Shown: in pieces, positions 1-6,986 of the stretch | How the letters are laid out: the number at the start of each line of letters is the position of its first letter | Position numbering within the stretch: the first letter of the stretch is position 1 | Assembly: GCA_003523225.1 (NCBI GenBank) | Contig: DPGK01000027.1 | Coordinates: forward strand, 1 to 8,485 | Source: Clostridiales bacterium | GTDB lineage: Bacteria > Bacillota > Clostridia > Oscillospirales > CAG-272 | DNA length: 8,485 nucleotides | Reading direction: 5' to 3' | Notes under the pieces: generated by a model | Database searches by the model: none | What the model saw: only the letters and a program-made list of their open reading frames with translations | Told to the model about the DNA's origin: nothing | Translations under genes and position numbers: made by a program

Positions 1-3
1 TTT

Positions 4-66
4 CGCCGCCTGCGGGCGGCGACGAGGGCGGCGCGCCCTCGACCGCGCCGCCTTTTGAAAAAGGCG
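4..66. repeat. Three consecutive GC-rich hairpins, REP-like intergenic element
   Basis: Three hairpins lie almost end to end. The first has stem CGCCGCC (4-10) with GGCGGCG (15-21). The second has GAGGGCG (24-30) with CGCCCTC (34-40). The third has CGCCTTT (49-55) with AAAGGCG (60-66). No open reading frame explains them. They lie downstream of the ATPase gene terminator and may continue left of the window. The pattern of short GC stems followed by CGAAAACTTTT resembles intergenic repeats I associate with Ruminococcaceae-like genomes. That resemblance is from memory, and copy number cannot be tested in this window. Confidence 0.5.
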
Positions 67-113
67 TGCGAAAACTTTTCTTATTTTAATAATACCTTGC
101 CAACACTTTGAAA

Positions 114-143
114 ACAGCGCAGCGCTCGTGGGCGCTGCGCTGT
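114..143 (-). terminator. Terminator-like hairpin after the ABC ATPase gene
   Basis: A perfect 12-bp stem, ACAGCGCAGCGC (114-125) pairing with 132-143, closes a 6-nt loop. Read on the minus strand it follows the ATPase stop codon by about 40 nt and leads into TTTTC, a short U tract. It is a plausible intrinsic terminator for the lipoprotein A-permease-ATPase unit. The U tract is short, so efficiency is uncertain. Confidence 0.7.
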
Positions 144-184
144 CTCAATGTTTATGGGGCTATGTGACAGGCGTTTTACGTCGG

Positions 185-1093
185 TCACTGTCCGGCGCCG
201 GAGGTCTCGCCGAAGACCCAAAGGTAGTAGTCCTCAAGCATCGGGACGGCTGCAGTGGCGTCCTCGGAGGGCTTTTCCTCCGAAAGCACCCGAAGCACCG
301 CGCCGCCGGTCTGCTCGTCGCGCACGATGTTGGTCACGCGGAACTTATCCTGCATTTCGGTGACCCTTGACGCTTCGCACGGGACCAGCCACACCTTGCC
401 CTCGATCTTGGATACCAGCTCGTGCGGTGGCGCGTTGTCGGCTATCACGCCTTTTTTGAGCATGATTATATCCCGCGCTATGAACTCGATATCGCTTACG
501 ACGTGGGTGGCAATAATGACGATTTTGTTGAAGGCGATCTTTGATATGTAATTGCGGATAGCAATGCGCTGTTTTGGGTCAAGTCCGGCGGTCGGCTCGT
601 CAAGTATCAGCACCGAGGGGTCGCCAAGCACCGCCTGAGCCAGCGCAAGACGCTGCTTCATGCCGCCCGAGAGTGCTCCGATGCGCCTGCGCGTAACGTC
701 GTCAAGCTCCACTGCGTCAAGGATATCGTTTATCTGCTGACCTATGAATTTCTTTTTCTCCTTCCGCTTCATGCCCGCGCCCATATCCTTAAGCGCCGCC
801 ATGTACCACATAAAGCGCTCGACGGTGAAATTAGGGTACATTCCGGGGTACTGGGGCATAAATCCCAGCTTCTCGCGGAAGCGCACTCCCATTTTCAGCA
901 CGTCCTCCCCGTCAAAAAGTATCTCGCCGCTGTCCGCCTTAAGGTTGTCGGTGATTATGTTCATCAGCGTCGATTTGCCTGAGCCGTTCGGTCCGAGCAG
1001 CGCGTAAATGCCGGGTTCAAGCTCCGCAGTGAAATTCTGAAGCGCTTTGTTTGAACCGTATGCTTTTGATACATTGTTGAGTGTCAGTCTCAT
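185..1093 (-). CDS. ABC transporter ATP-binding protein
   Basis: This 302-residue ATPase would energise transport through the adjacent ABC-2-type permease, acting on the cytoplasmic face of the membrane. All nucleotide-binding motifs are present: Walker A GPNGSGKST (34-42), Q-loop Gln81, signature LSGGM (141-145), Walker B VLILDEP (161-167), D-loop AGLD (169-172) and switch His197. About 100 residues follow the core, ending in LEDYYLWVFG, like the C-terminal extension of the DrrA/CcmA-type ATPases that pair with ABC-2 permeases. The start at 1093 (MRLTLNN) is chosen because GGAGAAGGAG lies just upstream; an in-frame ATG at 1114 would place that Shine-Dalgarno sequence inside the coding region. 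The gene begins 49 nt after the permease stop, consistent with one operon. The substrate is not predictable. Confidence 0.95.
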   Translation of the reverse strand: MRLTLNNVSKAYGSNKALQNFTAELEPGIYALLGPNGSGKSTLMNIITDNLKADSGEILFDGEDVLKMGVRFREKLGFMPQYPGMYPNFTVERFMWYMAALKDMGAGMKRKEKKKFIGQQINDILDAVELDDVTRRRIGALSGGMKQRLALAQAVLGDPSVLILDEPTAGLDPKQRIAIRNYISKIAFNKIVIIATHVVSDIEFIARDIIMLKKGVIADNAPPHELVSKIEGKVWLVPCEASRVTEMQDKFRVTNIVRDEQTGGAVLRVLSEEKPSEDATAAVPMLEDYYLWVFGETSGAGQ

Positions 1094-1142
1094 TTTTTCT
1101 CCTTCTCCCTTCATCCGTAAGGCATAGACAGGTCGTTTATTT

Positions 1143-3602
1143 TTATATGGAAGTTTTCACCGGGGCAGCATGGGTGTGATTCCTGTGTCCGCGTTTTTTG
1201 TGCCCTGCATAGTGCAGTCGCGTAAGGAATGTGGAAAGCGCAAGCGCCGCGCTTAATACCGCTGTTACGGCGATAAGCTGAGTCCATTTTCCATTTCCGG
1301 CTGACACCGAGGCGCTGAGCGCACCCTGCGCCTCAAACAGGAGTAAAAAGTCAAGGTTTTTCCCGGCTTCAAAGCCGATGCGCACGCCCGCCGCCGGAAG
1401 CAGTGTTATTGCCGCGGCTGCCGTTACCACCGCCGGGGCGCGTCTTGTCAGCCCGGAAAGGCAGAATACGATAAGAGCCAGCGCAAGCGCGGCAAATATT
1501 CTTACCGCCAGAAAGATGAAAAAGTATTCCGCGACCGTTGTGCCTGAGCCGACGGCGGAGAATTTTTCTATTGATACGACAGGTGCGCTGAAGCCGTAAA
1601 ACCCGAACCTGCGCCATACTGTAAAGAGTGCTGCTGCTTCGCTTACAGCGACGCACGCGGCGGCGGATACAAGTCCCACTGCCAGCTTTGCGTGCCAGGT
1701 CTCTCCCCTTCCGCGCTTTGTGGCACGCAGTATCTGAGCGAAAGGATTCTTGCCGAACTCCTGTGCGAAAATTCCGGTAAGCAGAATTACTATCGCCGCC
1801 AAGAGGAAGTAGTCAGGACCGCGATAAAAATACGCATTCCAGCCCTTGTCATTGAAAAATTCAGCCGGAGCATCAGCGCCTTCCGAAACTATGCCGAGAT
1901 ATGTTGAATGTCCAAGCAGCTTCTCAAGCGCTGTCTGCTCAATGCTTGCCGTCGAATACTGTTCGTTGTAGGCGATCAGTTCTTCATAGGTTATCTGTTT
2001 ATTCTGATATGCCTTTTGCATATCCTGAAATTTTGAGGTAATGCTTGCGGCGTTATAGTATGCCTCGGATATCTCCTCATGCTTTTGCTCCGTCCATTCG
2101 CCTTCGTAACGGGCAATGTAATCGTCATAGATCTTGTCTATATAGCTCGGCTTGGAGTTTATCACGTCGGAGCGGGCGAAAAACAGGATGCCGGCGGCAA
2201 CAAGCAGCAAAGCAAGTATGCCGGTGCGCATTGTCAGCCACAGCTTTGTAAGCTCATACGAGCGCAGCGAAAGGGAAAAGCTCCTCGATTTGACCTTCTG
2301 ACGCTTCTTTACTGATGCGCGCAGCTTGTCGCATATGGTGTTCCAAAGCTCCGCCGCCTTGCGAAGCGGTCTGAATGCCACGAGGAAACGGTTTCCGGGG
2401 GAGGTCTTTGCGTATGTCACCGCCGCCGACAAGGCGCAGATAAGAACGATAAGCAGTGAGGCGCACACTAAAAACGGCAGGTAATCCACCGGCTCGCCGG
2501 ATATCCCCAAGGCGTTGTAGCGCTCGCAAAGTCTTATGCCCCCGCTCAGGGATATAAGGTTAAGATAATAAGGCGCTTTTTTGATCACTCCCGCGCCGGA
2601 GTAATAAAGGGCGAAATTAAGACCGGTAAGTGCCGCAGCGGCGACAAAGGATATCATGCTGTTGCCGATAAGTACCGATAAGAGCGCCGCGACTGTGGTG
2701 CATATGAGAGATGCAAGTATGCGTTGACCCAGAAATACCGGCAGGTATCCGCCAAGAGATACGATAAGGGGCGAGCGGCGGAAGATATCCGCCGACTGGA
2801 GCGGCTGTGTGGGGTCGGAAAGCCCCTGGACGGCGGCAAACACGGCAAGGGCTTCAAGGGTCAAGACCGCCGTTGCAAGCGCCGAAAGCAGAAGCACGGT
2901 GATTATTTTTGCCGCAGAGGTCGGTCCCCTGCCGCGTTTGACAGAGCGTATCAGCGGACTCATGCCGCAGTCGTTTTCGCAGGTAAATACCACCGTGCCG
3001 ATCGCTATGGCAAAAACAATTGAAAGTATGCCGCAAAGACCGAAGCCGTAAAAGTCCTCCCAGCCGCGTGTCAGTACAAGTGACAGCTCCACCCTGTCAA
3101 GGACGTCGGTATACAGCTTTTCGGCTCTCAGCTGATAGCGGCATTCGTACGCATTCTCGCTCATGCCAAGCAGAAGATACTCGTTATAGTTGTTCTTTGC
3201 GTTGGCAATATACTGCGCGGTCTCGCGCTCAAACGCGAGGTTTTTCTTTATCGCCTGCTGTACCGCCTGAATCAGCTTAATGTCCTCATTGTAAAGTCCG
3301 TCTGTATAGACTGCGGCGCGGGTCTCAATATACTCTCCGCCGGCGCTTTCAACTTCTTTTTTGCGCTTCTGGCTTTCCCTGCGGTAGGCGGAAAGCTCGC
3401 TGTAATATGCTTCAACTCCGTCCGGGTCGGCGGCGTATGCCTCATAAACACGTGAGAGCGTATCACTGTCAAATGCGTTTTCGCTTTCGGAACGCCTTGC
3501 CTCAACAAAGCATAGTATTCCGTTCAGCAGAAAGATCAATAAAAATGTAACCGAAACGAACCTTATAAGGGACAGCTTTTTTATTTCGCTGGATATAAGC
3601 AT
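1143..3602 (-). CDS. Large ABC-2-type permease with internal duplication (two fused halves)
   Basis: This 819-residue polytopic protein is probably the membrane channel for the neighbouring ATPase. Each half appears to have six membrane segments: near 13-32, 186-207, 233-258, 288-313, 314-334 and 374-397, then near 459-476, 597-613, 638-662, 691-716, 720-740 and 774-795. In each half the first two segments are separated by a charged, helix-rich extracytoplasmic region (about 33-185 and 477-596). Both halves share a Glu-rich turn followed by KRGRGxTxxAK (222-232 and 629-639), and both begin with a similar E-x-x-KL segment before the first helix (6-10 and 450-454). Ordinary ABC-2 permeases are about 250-400 residues, so this is about double length, fused at roughly 400-450. 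The C-terminal tail is His-rich. AAGG lies upstream of the start. The gap to lipoprotein A is 85 nt. ABC-2 assignment is by architecture, not by a search. Confidence 0.85.
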   Translation of the reverse strand: MLISSEIKKLSLIRFVSVTFLLIFLLNGILCFVEARRSESENAFDSDTLSRVYEAYAADPDGVEAYYSELSAYRRESQKRKKEVESAGGEYIETRAAVYTDGLYNEDIKLIQAVQQAIKKNLAFERETAQYIANAKNNYNEYLLLGMSENAYECRYQLRAEKLYTDVLDRVELSLVLTRGWEDFYGFGLCGILSIVFAIAIGTVVFTCENDCGMSPLIRSVKRGRGPTSAAKIITVLLLSALATAVLTLEALAVFAAVQGLSDPTQPLQSADIFRRSPLIVSLGGYLPVFLGQRILASLICTTVAALLSVLIGNSMISFVAAAALTGLNFALYYSGAGVIKKAPYYLNLISLSGGIRLCERYNALGISGEPVDYLPFLVCASLLIVLICALSAAVTYAKTSPGNRFLVAFRPLRKAAELWNTICDKLRASVKKRQKVKSRSFSLSLRSYELTKLWLTMRTGILALLLVAAGILFFARSDVINSKPSYIDKIYDDYIARYEGEWTEQKHEEISEAYYNAASITSKFQDMQKAYQNKQITYEELIAYNEQYSTASIEQTALEKLLGHSTYLGIVSEGADAPAEFFNDKGWNAYFYRGPDYFLLAAIVILLTGIFAQEFGKNPFAQILRATKRGRGETWHAKLAVGLVSAAACVAVSEAAALFTVWRRFGFYGFSAPVVSIEKFSAVGSGTTVAEYFFIFLAVRIFAALALALIVFCLSGLTRRAPAVVTAAAAITLLPAAGVRIGFEAGKNLDFLLLFEAQGALSASVSAGNGKWTQLIAVTAVLSAALALSTFLTRLHYAGHKKRGHRNHTHAAPVKTSI

Positions 3603-3687
3603 AAAATTACCTTGCCTTTCTGCGTGGGATTGGATCTCACAGGGCTTAATTTATATGCGGTGTGCGGAGCGCGTAGGGCGGCGCGGC

Positions 3688-5055
3688 TTATTCCGCTCCG
3701 AGCAGTGGGACGGGGGTGATTTCTCCGGTAGTGAGGTCGATGCGGGAAAAGCCTTCATTTTCGGTCGATTCTACGGTGTATTCCGGCGGCTGAGCCGATG
3801 TTATGTATGCGTACAGGTAGTTCCCTGCGGCGGCAACGCATTGTATTACCATATGCTCGTACTCAAAAAGCAGTTTACGCGATCCACCGTCAAGATCCGT
3901 AGAGTATATCTGTGAACTACCGCCGTACAGCACAGCGTTCATATCGCGTATTACTGCGTTTGTCCTTTCCGCCTGATCCAGATCACTGTATTTTTCGTAG
4001 AGCTTGTTTACATCAAGGCTTGCATATTCGTCAACATTGGAAGTAATGGAATAGTAGAGCACATCCCCCGAGATACAGAAGCCTCCTGTAAATGTATCTA
4101 TGTCAAGCTCTTTTGCGGAGTGAGTTTCGATATTATAGACACTGATATATCTGTAGTTATCCTCCCCGTCGTAAAGATAAGCCCGTGGACCGTATGTGAC
4201 AATGGGCGTATAAAAGCCCTCCTCCCGGCGCATATCCTTGCCGTTCCAATCAACCGAGCACCAGCTGTTTCCGCTTTCATCGGAGAACACGATATATATC
4301 CTTTTGTTTGTTACTGCAGGAACGCCGAATGACCTTGAATCGGAGTAGATGACAGTGGTTTTATCCTTTTCAACATCGTAGCTGCGCAGGACCTTGACCA
4401 GTGATTCATTTCCGTTTTCATCCTTCACGTATTCCGGCAGAGCGGCGAAAAACATATGCCCATATACTGTTCCGCCGCAAACCGCGGGTGCTATGCCTGA
4501 TTCTCCTACCGAGTTGCGCGGAAACAGCTCACGTGTCTCTCCGGTAACTGTATTATATATCATATATTTTTCCACTGTACCGATCAGTTCTTCGTTCTGG
4601 GTGGTCGGATCATATACTGTATAACGTGAAGAAATTATGTAAAAAAGCCAATCCCCAATAGCTTTCAGATTGCGTATACGAGCGTTATTATCATACAGAT
4701 AGTCAACATTCAGCGGACAGTCGGAGCCGTACATATGCGTACATACAGGGTCAACACAGGCGCTGCTTACGTTTCCGGTCTTAAGGCTGAGACGCACTAT
4801 TCGTTCCGCCTGACGCTTCATACTTATGCCGCTTGACTTTTCTTCCCTATATGTGTACCTTTCCTTGTAATATAAAAAGTCATTTATTTGAACGGCATTA
4901 TTTTCAAAAGCGTTTTTTACCATCTGACCGTTTTTGGTAAAATATTCTCCTTCATTATCTTGCGGCAAAGCGTTGCACCCGGCAAGGCAGGCGGCAAGCA
5001 TTATAAGCGCTTCTGCGGTGGCAATGAGCTTTGAAAATAGCTTCGTGTGTTTCAT
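3688..5055 (-). CDS. Lipoprotein A, CCHC-containing beta-propeller-like (DUF5050-like)
   Basis: This is a 455-residue predicted lipoprotein anchored on the outer face of the membrane. The signal peptide ends in lipobox LAGC, with Cys27 as the modified residue; Glu15 lies unusually inside the hydrophobic stretch. Residues 100-113 form CVDPVCTHMYGSDC, a C-x4-C-x-H-x5-C cluster. It recalls the CxxPxCxH...C motif that I associate, from memory, with clostridial DUF5050-like propeller lipoproteins. Seven spaced segments of the type G[DN]xLYxY (near 55, 131, 191, 247, 288, 327 and 408) suggest a seven-bladed propeller. AAGGAGG at 5066-5072 sets the start. It is paralogous to the next gene upstream and lies 85 nt before the permease, with its own promoter, so it is probably the lipoprotein partner of the ABC system. 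Ligand and function are unknown. Confidence 0.85.
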   Translation of the reverse strand: MKHTKLFSKLIATAEALIMLAACLAGCNALPQDNEGEYFTKNGQMVKNAFENNAVQINDFLYYKERYTYREEKSSGISMKRQAERIVRLSLKTGNVSSACVDPVCTHMYGSDCPLNVDYLYDNNARIRNLKAIGDWLFYIISSRYTVYDPTTQNEELIGTVEKYMIYNTVTGETRELFPRNSVGESGIAPAVCGGTVYGHMFFAALPEYVKDENGNESLVKVLRSYDVEKDKTTVIYSDSRSFGVPAVTNKRIYIVFSDESGNSWCSVDWNGKDMRREEGFYTPIVTYGPRAYLYDGEDNYRYISVYNIETHSAKELDIDTFTGGFCISGDVLYYSITSNVDEYASLDVNKLYEKYSDLDQAERTNAVIRDMNAVLYGGSSQIYSTDLDGGSRKLLFEYEHMVIQCVAAAGNYLYAYITSAQPPEYTVESTENEGFSRIDLTTGEITPVPLLGAE

Positions 5056-5311
5056 TTGGCATTGTCCTCCTTGACGGTCGGCATTGAGTTTATTTCAGGA
5101 TTCGGGGGATGATGTTGGGAGACGTAAATATTTTATCAGCCTTTAATTGAAATGCGCCGCTGTTCGGTTTTCCAAGGGACGGAATAGCGGCGCAAATCAG
5201 TTGTGGTTTTGTATATATGGGTTCAATTGTATTTTTCAGCCTGCAAAATACCGGTGCAGAGAGGATTATATACCCTTAGCGGGACTGCATTTGTACTTAA
5301 TGTTTTATTCT
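5056..5311 (-). promoter_or_regulatory. Long 5' leader of the lipoprotein A-permease-ATPase unit
   Basis: From the predicted transcription start near 5311 to the ATG at 5055 there are about 256 nt without a supportable gene. The leader contains a weak 5-bp hairpin (5241-5259), the strong GC hairpin at 5153-5194 and the ribosome binding site AAGGAGG (5066-5072). I do not recognise a known riboswitch class. The rest of the gap, 5347-5446, is A+T-rich DNA between the lipoprotein B stop and the promoter; I see no clear terminator there. Confidence 0.5.
5153..5194 (-). promoter_or_regulatory. Strong stem-loop in the lipoprotein A leader
   Basis: The arms TGCGCCGCTGTTC (5153-5165) and GGAATAGCGGCGCA minus its first base (5182-5194) pair over 13 bp with one G-U, around a 16-nt loop. 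On the minus strand it is followed by ATTTCAATTAAAG, which has only a short U stretch. It lies about 117 nt downstream of the predicted transcription start and about 98 nt before the lipoprotein A ATG. It could be an attenuator, an mRNA-stabilising hairpin, or a weak terminator for transcripts coming from lipoprotein B. Confidence 0.55.
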
Positions 5312-5317
5312 GTAATA

Positions 5318-5346
5318 ATAGTATCACATTTTTTAGTATATGTCAA
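5318..5346 (-). promoter_or_regulatory. Sigma-A promoter for lipoprotein A-permease-ATPase
   Basis: On the minus strand, TTGACA (5341-5346) is followed by a 17-nt spacer and TACTAT (5318-5323), preceded by TGTGA, a Gram-positive TRTGn extended -10. The DNA upstream is A+T-rich like an UP element. Predicted transcription start is near 5311. Confidence 0.85.
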
Positions 5347-5446
5347 CATATTACCAAAAATATTTTAACTATTTTTGTTTGTTTATGACAATATATAGCC
5401 GACTTTTCTGACACATCGGAAAAATGAAGATAATTTCGTAAAAACC

Positions 5447-6817
5447 TTATTCCGCGCCGAGAAGCGGGACGGGAGTGATCTCGCCCGTTGTGAGGTCGAT
5501 GCGGGAAAAGCCGTGGTTGGCTGTTGTTGTTACCGTATATTCCGGCGGCTGTGCGGTTGAGACATATGCGTAAAGATAGTTGCCGGAGGCGGCGGCGCAC
5601 CGCAATATCGTGTGTTCAAATTCAAAAAGCAGCTTTGGGGAATCTCCGTTATGCTCAGCGGAGTAAAGCTGTGCCGCTCCGCCGTAAAGTGTGGCGTAAT
5701 AGTCGCGCGAGACTGCCTTTTGCTGTTCTTCGGGGGCAAGATCGGCATATTTTTCGCGCAGTTTTTTCATATCAAGCTGTTCGTATGCGTCGGCGGATGT
5801 AATATGGAAATAATACAGCTTATCTTCGGAAATACAGAAGCCGCCTGCCACGTCGTCGGTGTCCAGCTTCTTTGCGGTGCGTGTGTCCAGGTCGTACAGC
5901 CACGCATACCTTCTGTTCGCGTCATGGTAGCAGTATCCAAGGTTGCCGTATGCCACGACAGGGGCGTAAAAATCGTCCTCATCACGAAGATCTCCGCCGT
6001 TTCTGTCAACGGAGTACGCCTTGTATTCGGTGCCTCCCATATATGAGATATATATTCTTTTGTTGGTTACGGCAATAGAAGCGAAGGATTCGTCGGAGGT
6101 GTACAGCACGGTTGTCTTATCGTTGTCAACATTATAGCTGCGCAGAACGTAGACCAGCTTTTCTGCGCCGTCATCATCCTTGGCAAATTCGGGCAGGGTG
6201 ACGAAGATCATGTTTTTGTAGACCGTTCCGGATATCAGTGCGGGCGCAGCGCCGGATTCACCCACCGAGTTGCGAGGGAACAGCTCGCGCAACTCCCCCG
6301 TTACAGTGTTGTATATCATATAATTCATCAGGGTGATGAATGAGTTCTTCCCCTGTCCGTCCGGATCGTCCACCTGGATATACTCTGACATAACGTAAAA
6401 CAGCCAGTCACCCACTGCCTTTAGGTTGTATATGTTTCCGGTGCCGTAAAGGTAGTCCTTGTTCAGCGGGCAGCCGGAGCCGTGAGTGTGCGTACACACC
6501 GGGTCAACGCAGGCACTGCTTACATTTCCGGTCTTGAGGCTGAGGCGCACTACACGCTCCGCCTGACGCTCGGCGGTCTTACCGTTTTTAAGCTCCTCTT
6601 TGTATGTATATTCTTCAACGTAATACAAGAAGTCCCTTATCTGAACCGCGTTGTATAATGCCGATGACCTGTATATCTGACCGTCGGCGGTAAATTCTTC
6701 GGCGTCCTCAGAGGGGGCGGTGCCGTCATTTCTGCCGCACCCAGCAAGGCAGGCGGCGAATAATATCAGCGCTTCGGCGGCGGCAGTAAGCCTCAGCAAC
6801 AAATTTCCGTGTTTCAT
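5447..6817 (-). CDS. Lipoprotein B, CCHC-containing beta-propeller-like, paralogue of lipoprotein A
   Basis: This 456-residue lipoprotein has the same plan as lipoprotein A: signal peptide with Glu15, lipobox LAGC with Cys27, CCHC cluster CVDPVCTHTHGSGC at 103-116 (with an extra His112), and repeated LYxY-type propeller segments. By eye more than half of the residues match lipoprotein A. The longest shared blocks are RLSLKTGNVSSACVDPVCTH, ELFPRNSVGESG and the last 21 residues. The two genes therefore arose by tandem duplication. AGGAGG at 6830-6835 supports the start, 12 nt before the ATG. No convincing promoter lies directly upstream, so it may be transcribed with the small secreted gene. 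Function is unknown; a role as an outer-face partner of the nearby ABC system, or as a sensor or binding protein, is inference. Confidence 0.85.
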   Translation of the reverse strand: MKHGNLLLRLTAAAEALILFAACLAGCGRNDGTAPSEDAEEFTADGQIYRSSALYNAVQIRDFLYYVEEYTYKEELKNGKTAERQAERVVRLSLKTGNVSSACVDPVCTHTHGSGCPLNKDYLYGTGNIYNLKAVGDWLFYVMSEYIQVDDPDGQGKNSFITLMNYMIYNTVTGELRELFPRNSVGESGAAPALISGTVYKNMIFVTLPEFAKDDDGAEKLVYVLRSYNVDNDKTTVLYTSDESFASIAVTNKRIYISYMGGTEYKAYSVDRNGGDLRDEDDFYAPVVAYGNLGYCYHDANRRYAWLYDLDTRTAKKLDTDDVAGGFCISEDKLYYFHITSADAYEQLDMKKLREKYADLAPEEQQKAVSRDYYATLYGGAAQLYSAEHNGDSPKLLFEFEHTILRCAAASGNYLYAYVSTAQPPEYTVTTTANHGFSRIDLTTGEITPVPLLGAE

Positions 6818-6899
6818 TTAACGTATCTTCCTCCTGCCCTCTGCCGGGCAAAATCAATATAAAAACGGATATTTTCTGATAGATAATATGCGTGGTTTT

Positions 6900-6945
6900 G
6901 CGCCGCCGTGCGTATTCTTTTTTAACTCTGAACGCACAGCGGCGC
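6900..6945. repeat. GC-rich stem-loop between the secreted-protein gene and lipoprotein B
   Basis: GCGCCGC (6900-6906) pairs with GCGGCGC (6939-6945), and after one C/A mismatch GTGCGT (6908-6913) pairs with ACGCAC (6932-6937), leaving an 18-nt loop. It lies after the stop of the secreted-protein gene and before lipoprotein B on the same strand. Neither side has a U tract, so it is not a classical terminator. It may still reduce readthrough or stabilise an mRNA end. Its outer stem matches the outer stem of the hairpin in the lipoprotein A leader. A smaller hairpin GCCGT/ACGGC is at 6962-6973. Confidence 0.5.
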
Positions 6946-6986
6946 GGGAGGGGATCAGTCAGCCGTAAACGGCAAGGCCTCTCAAC

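Noticed and set aside
1094..1114. Upstream ATG extension of the ABC ATPase by 7 residues
   Set aside because: The extra codons are the purine-rich ribosome binding site of the ATG at 1093, and MRLTLNN is a typical start for the family.
2724..3023. 99-codon plus-strand reading frame inside the permease gene
   Set aside because: It is antisense to the permease and its translation is very rich in Arg and Lys, as expected for a shadow frame.
5380..5446. Terminator directly after lipoprotein B
   Set aside because: Only a 4-bp CCGA/TCGG pairing is visible, too weak to call.
5612..6046. 144-codon plus-strand reading frame inside lipoprotein B
   Set aside because: It is antisense to a well-supported gene, has no ribosome binding site or promoter, and its composition follows the opposite coding strand.
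6883..6888. Possible -10 (TATTAT, minus strand) in front of lipoprotein B
   Set aside because: The position 17 nt upstream reads GCACGG, not a -35, and there is no extended -10. Readthrough from the upstream promoter is more likely.
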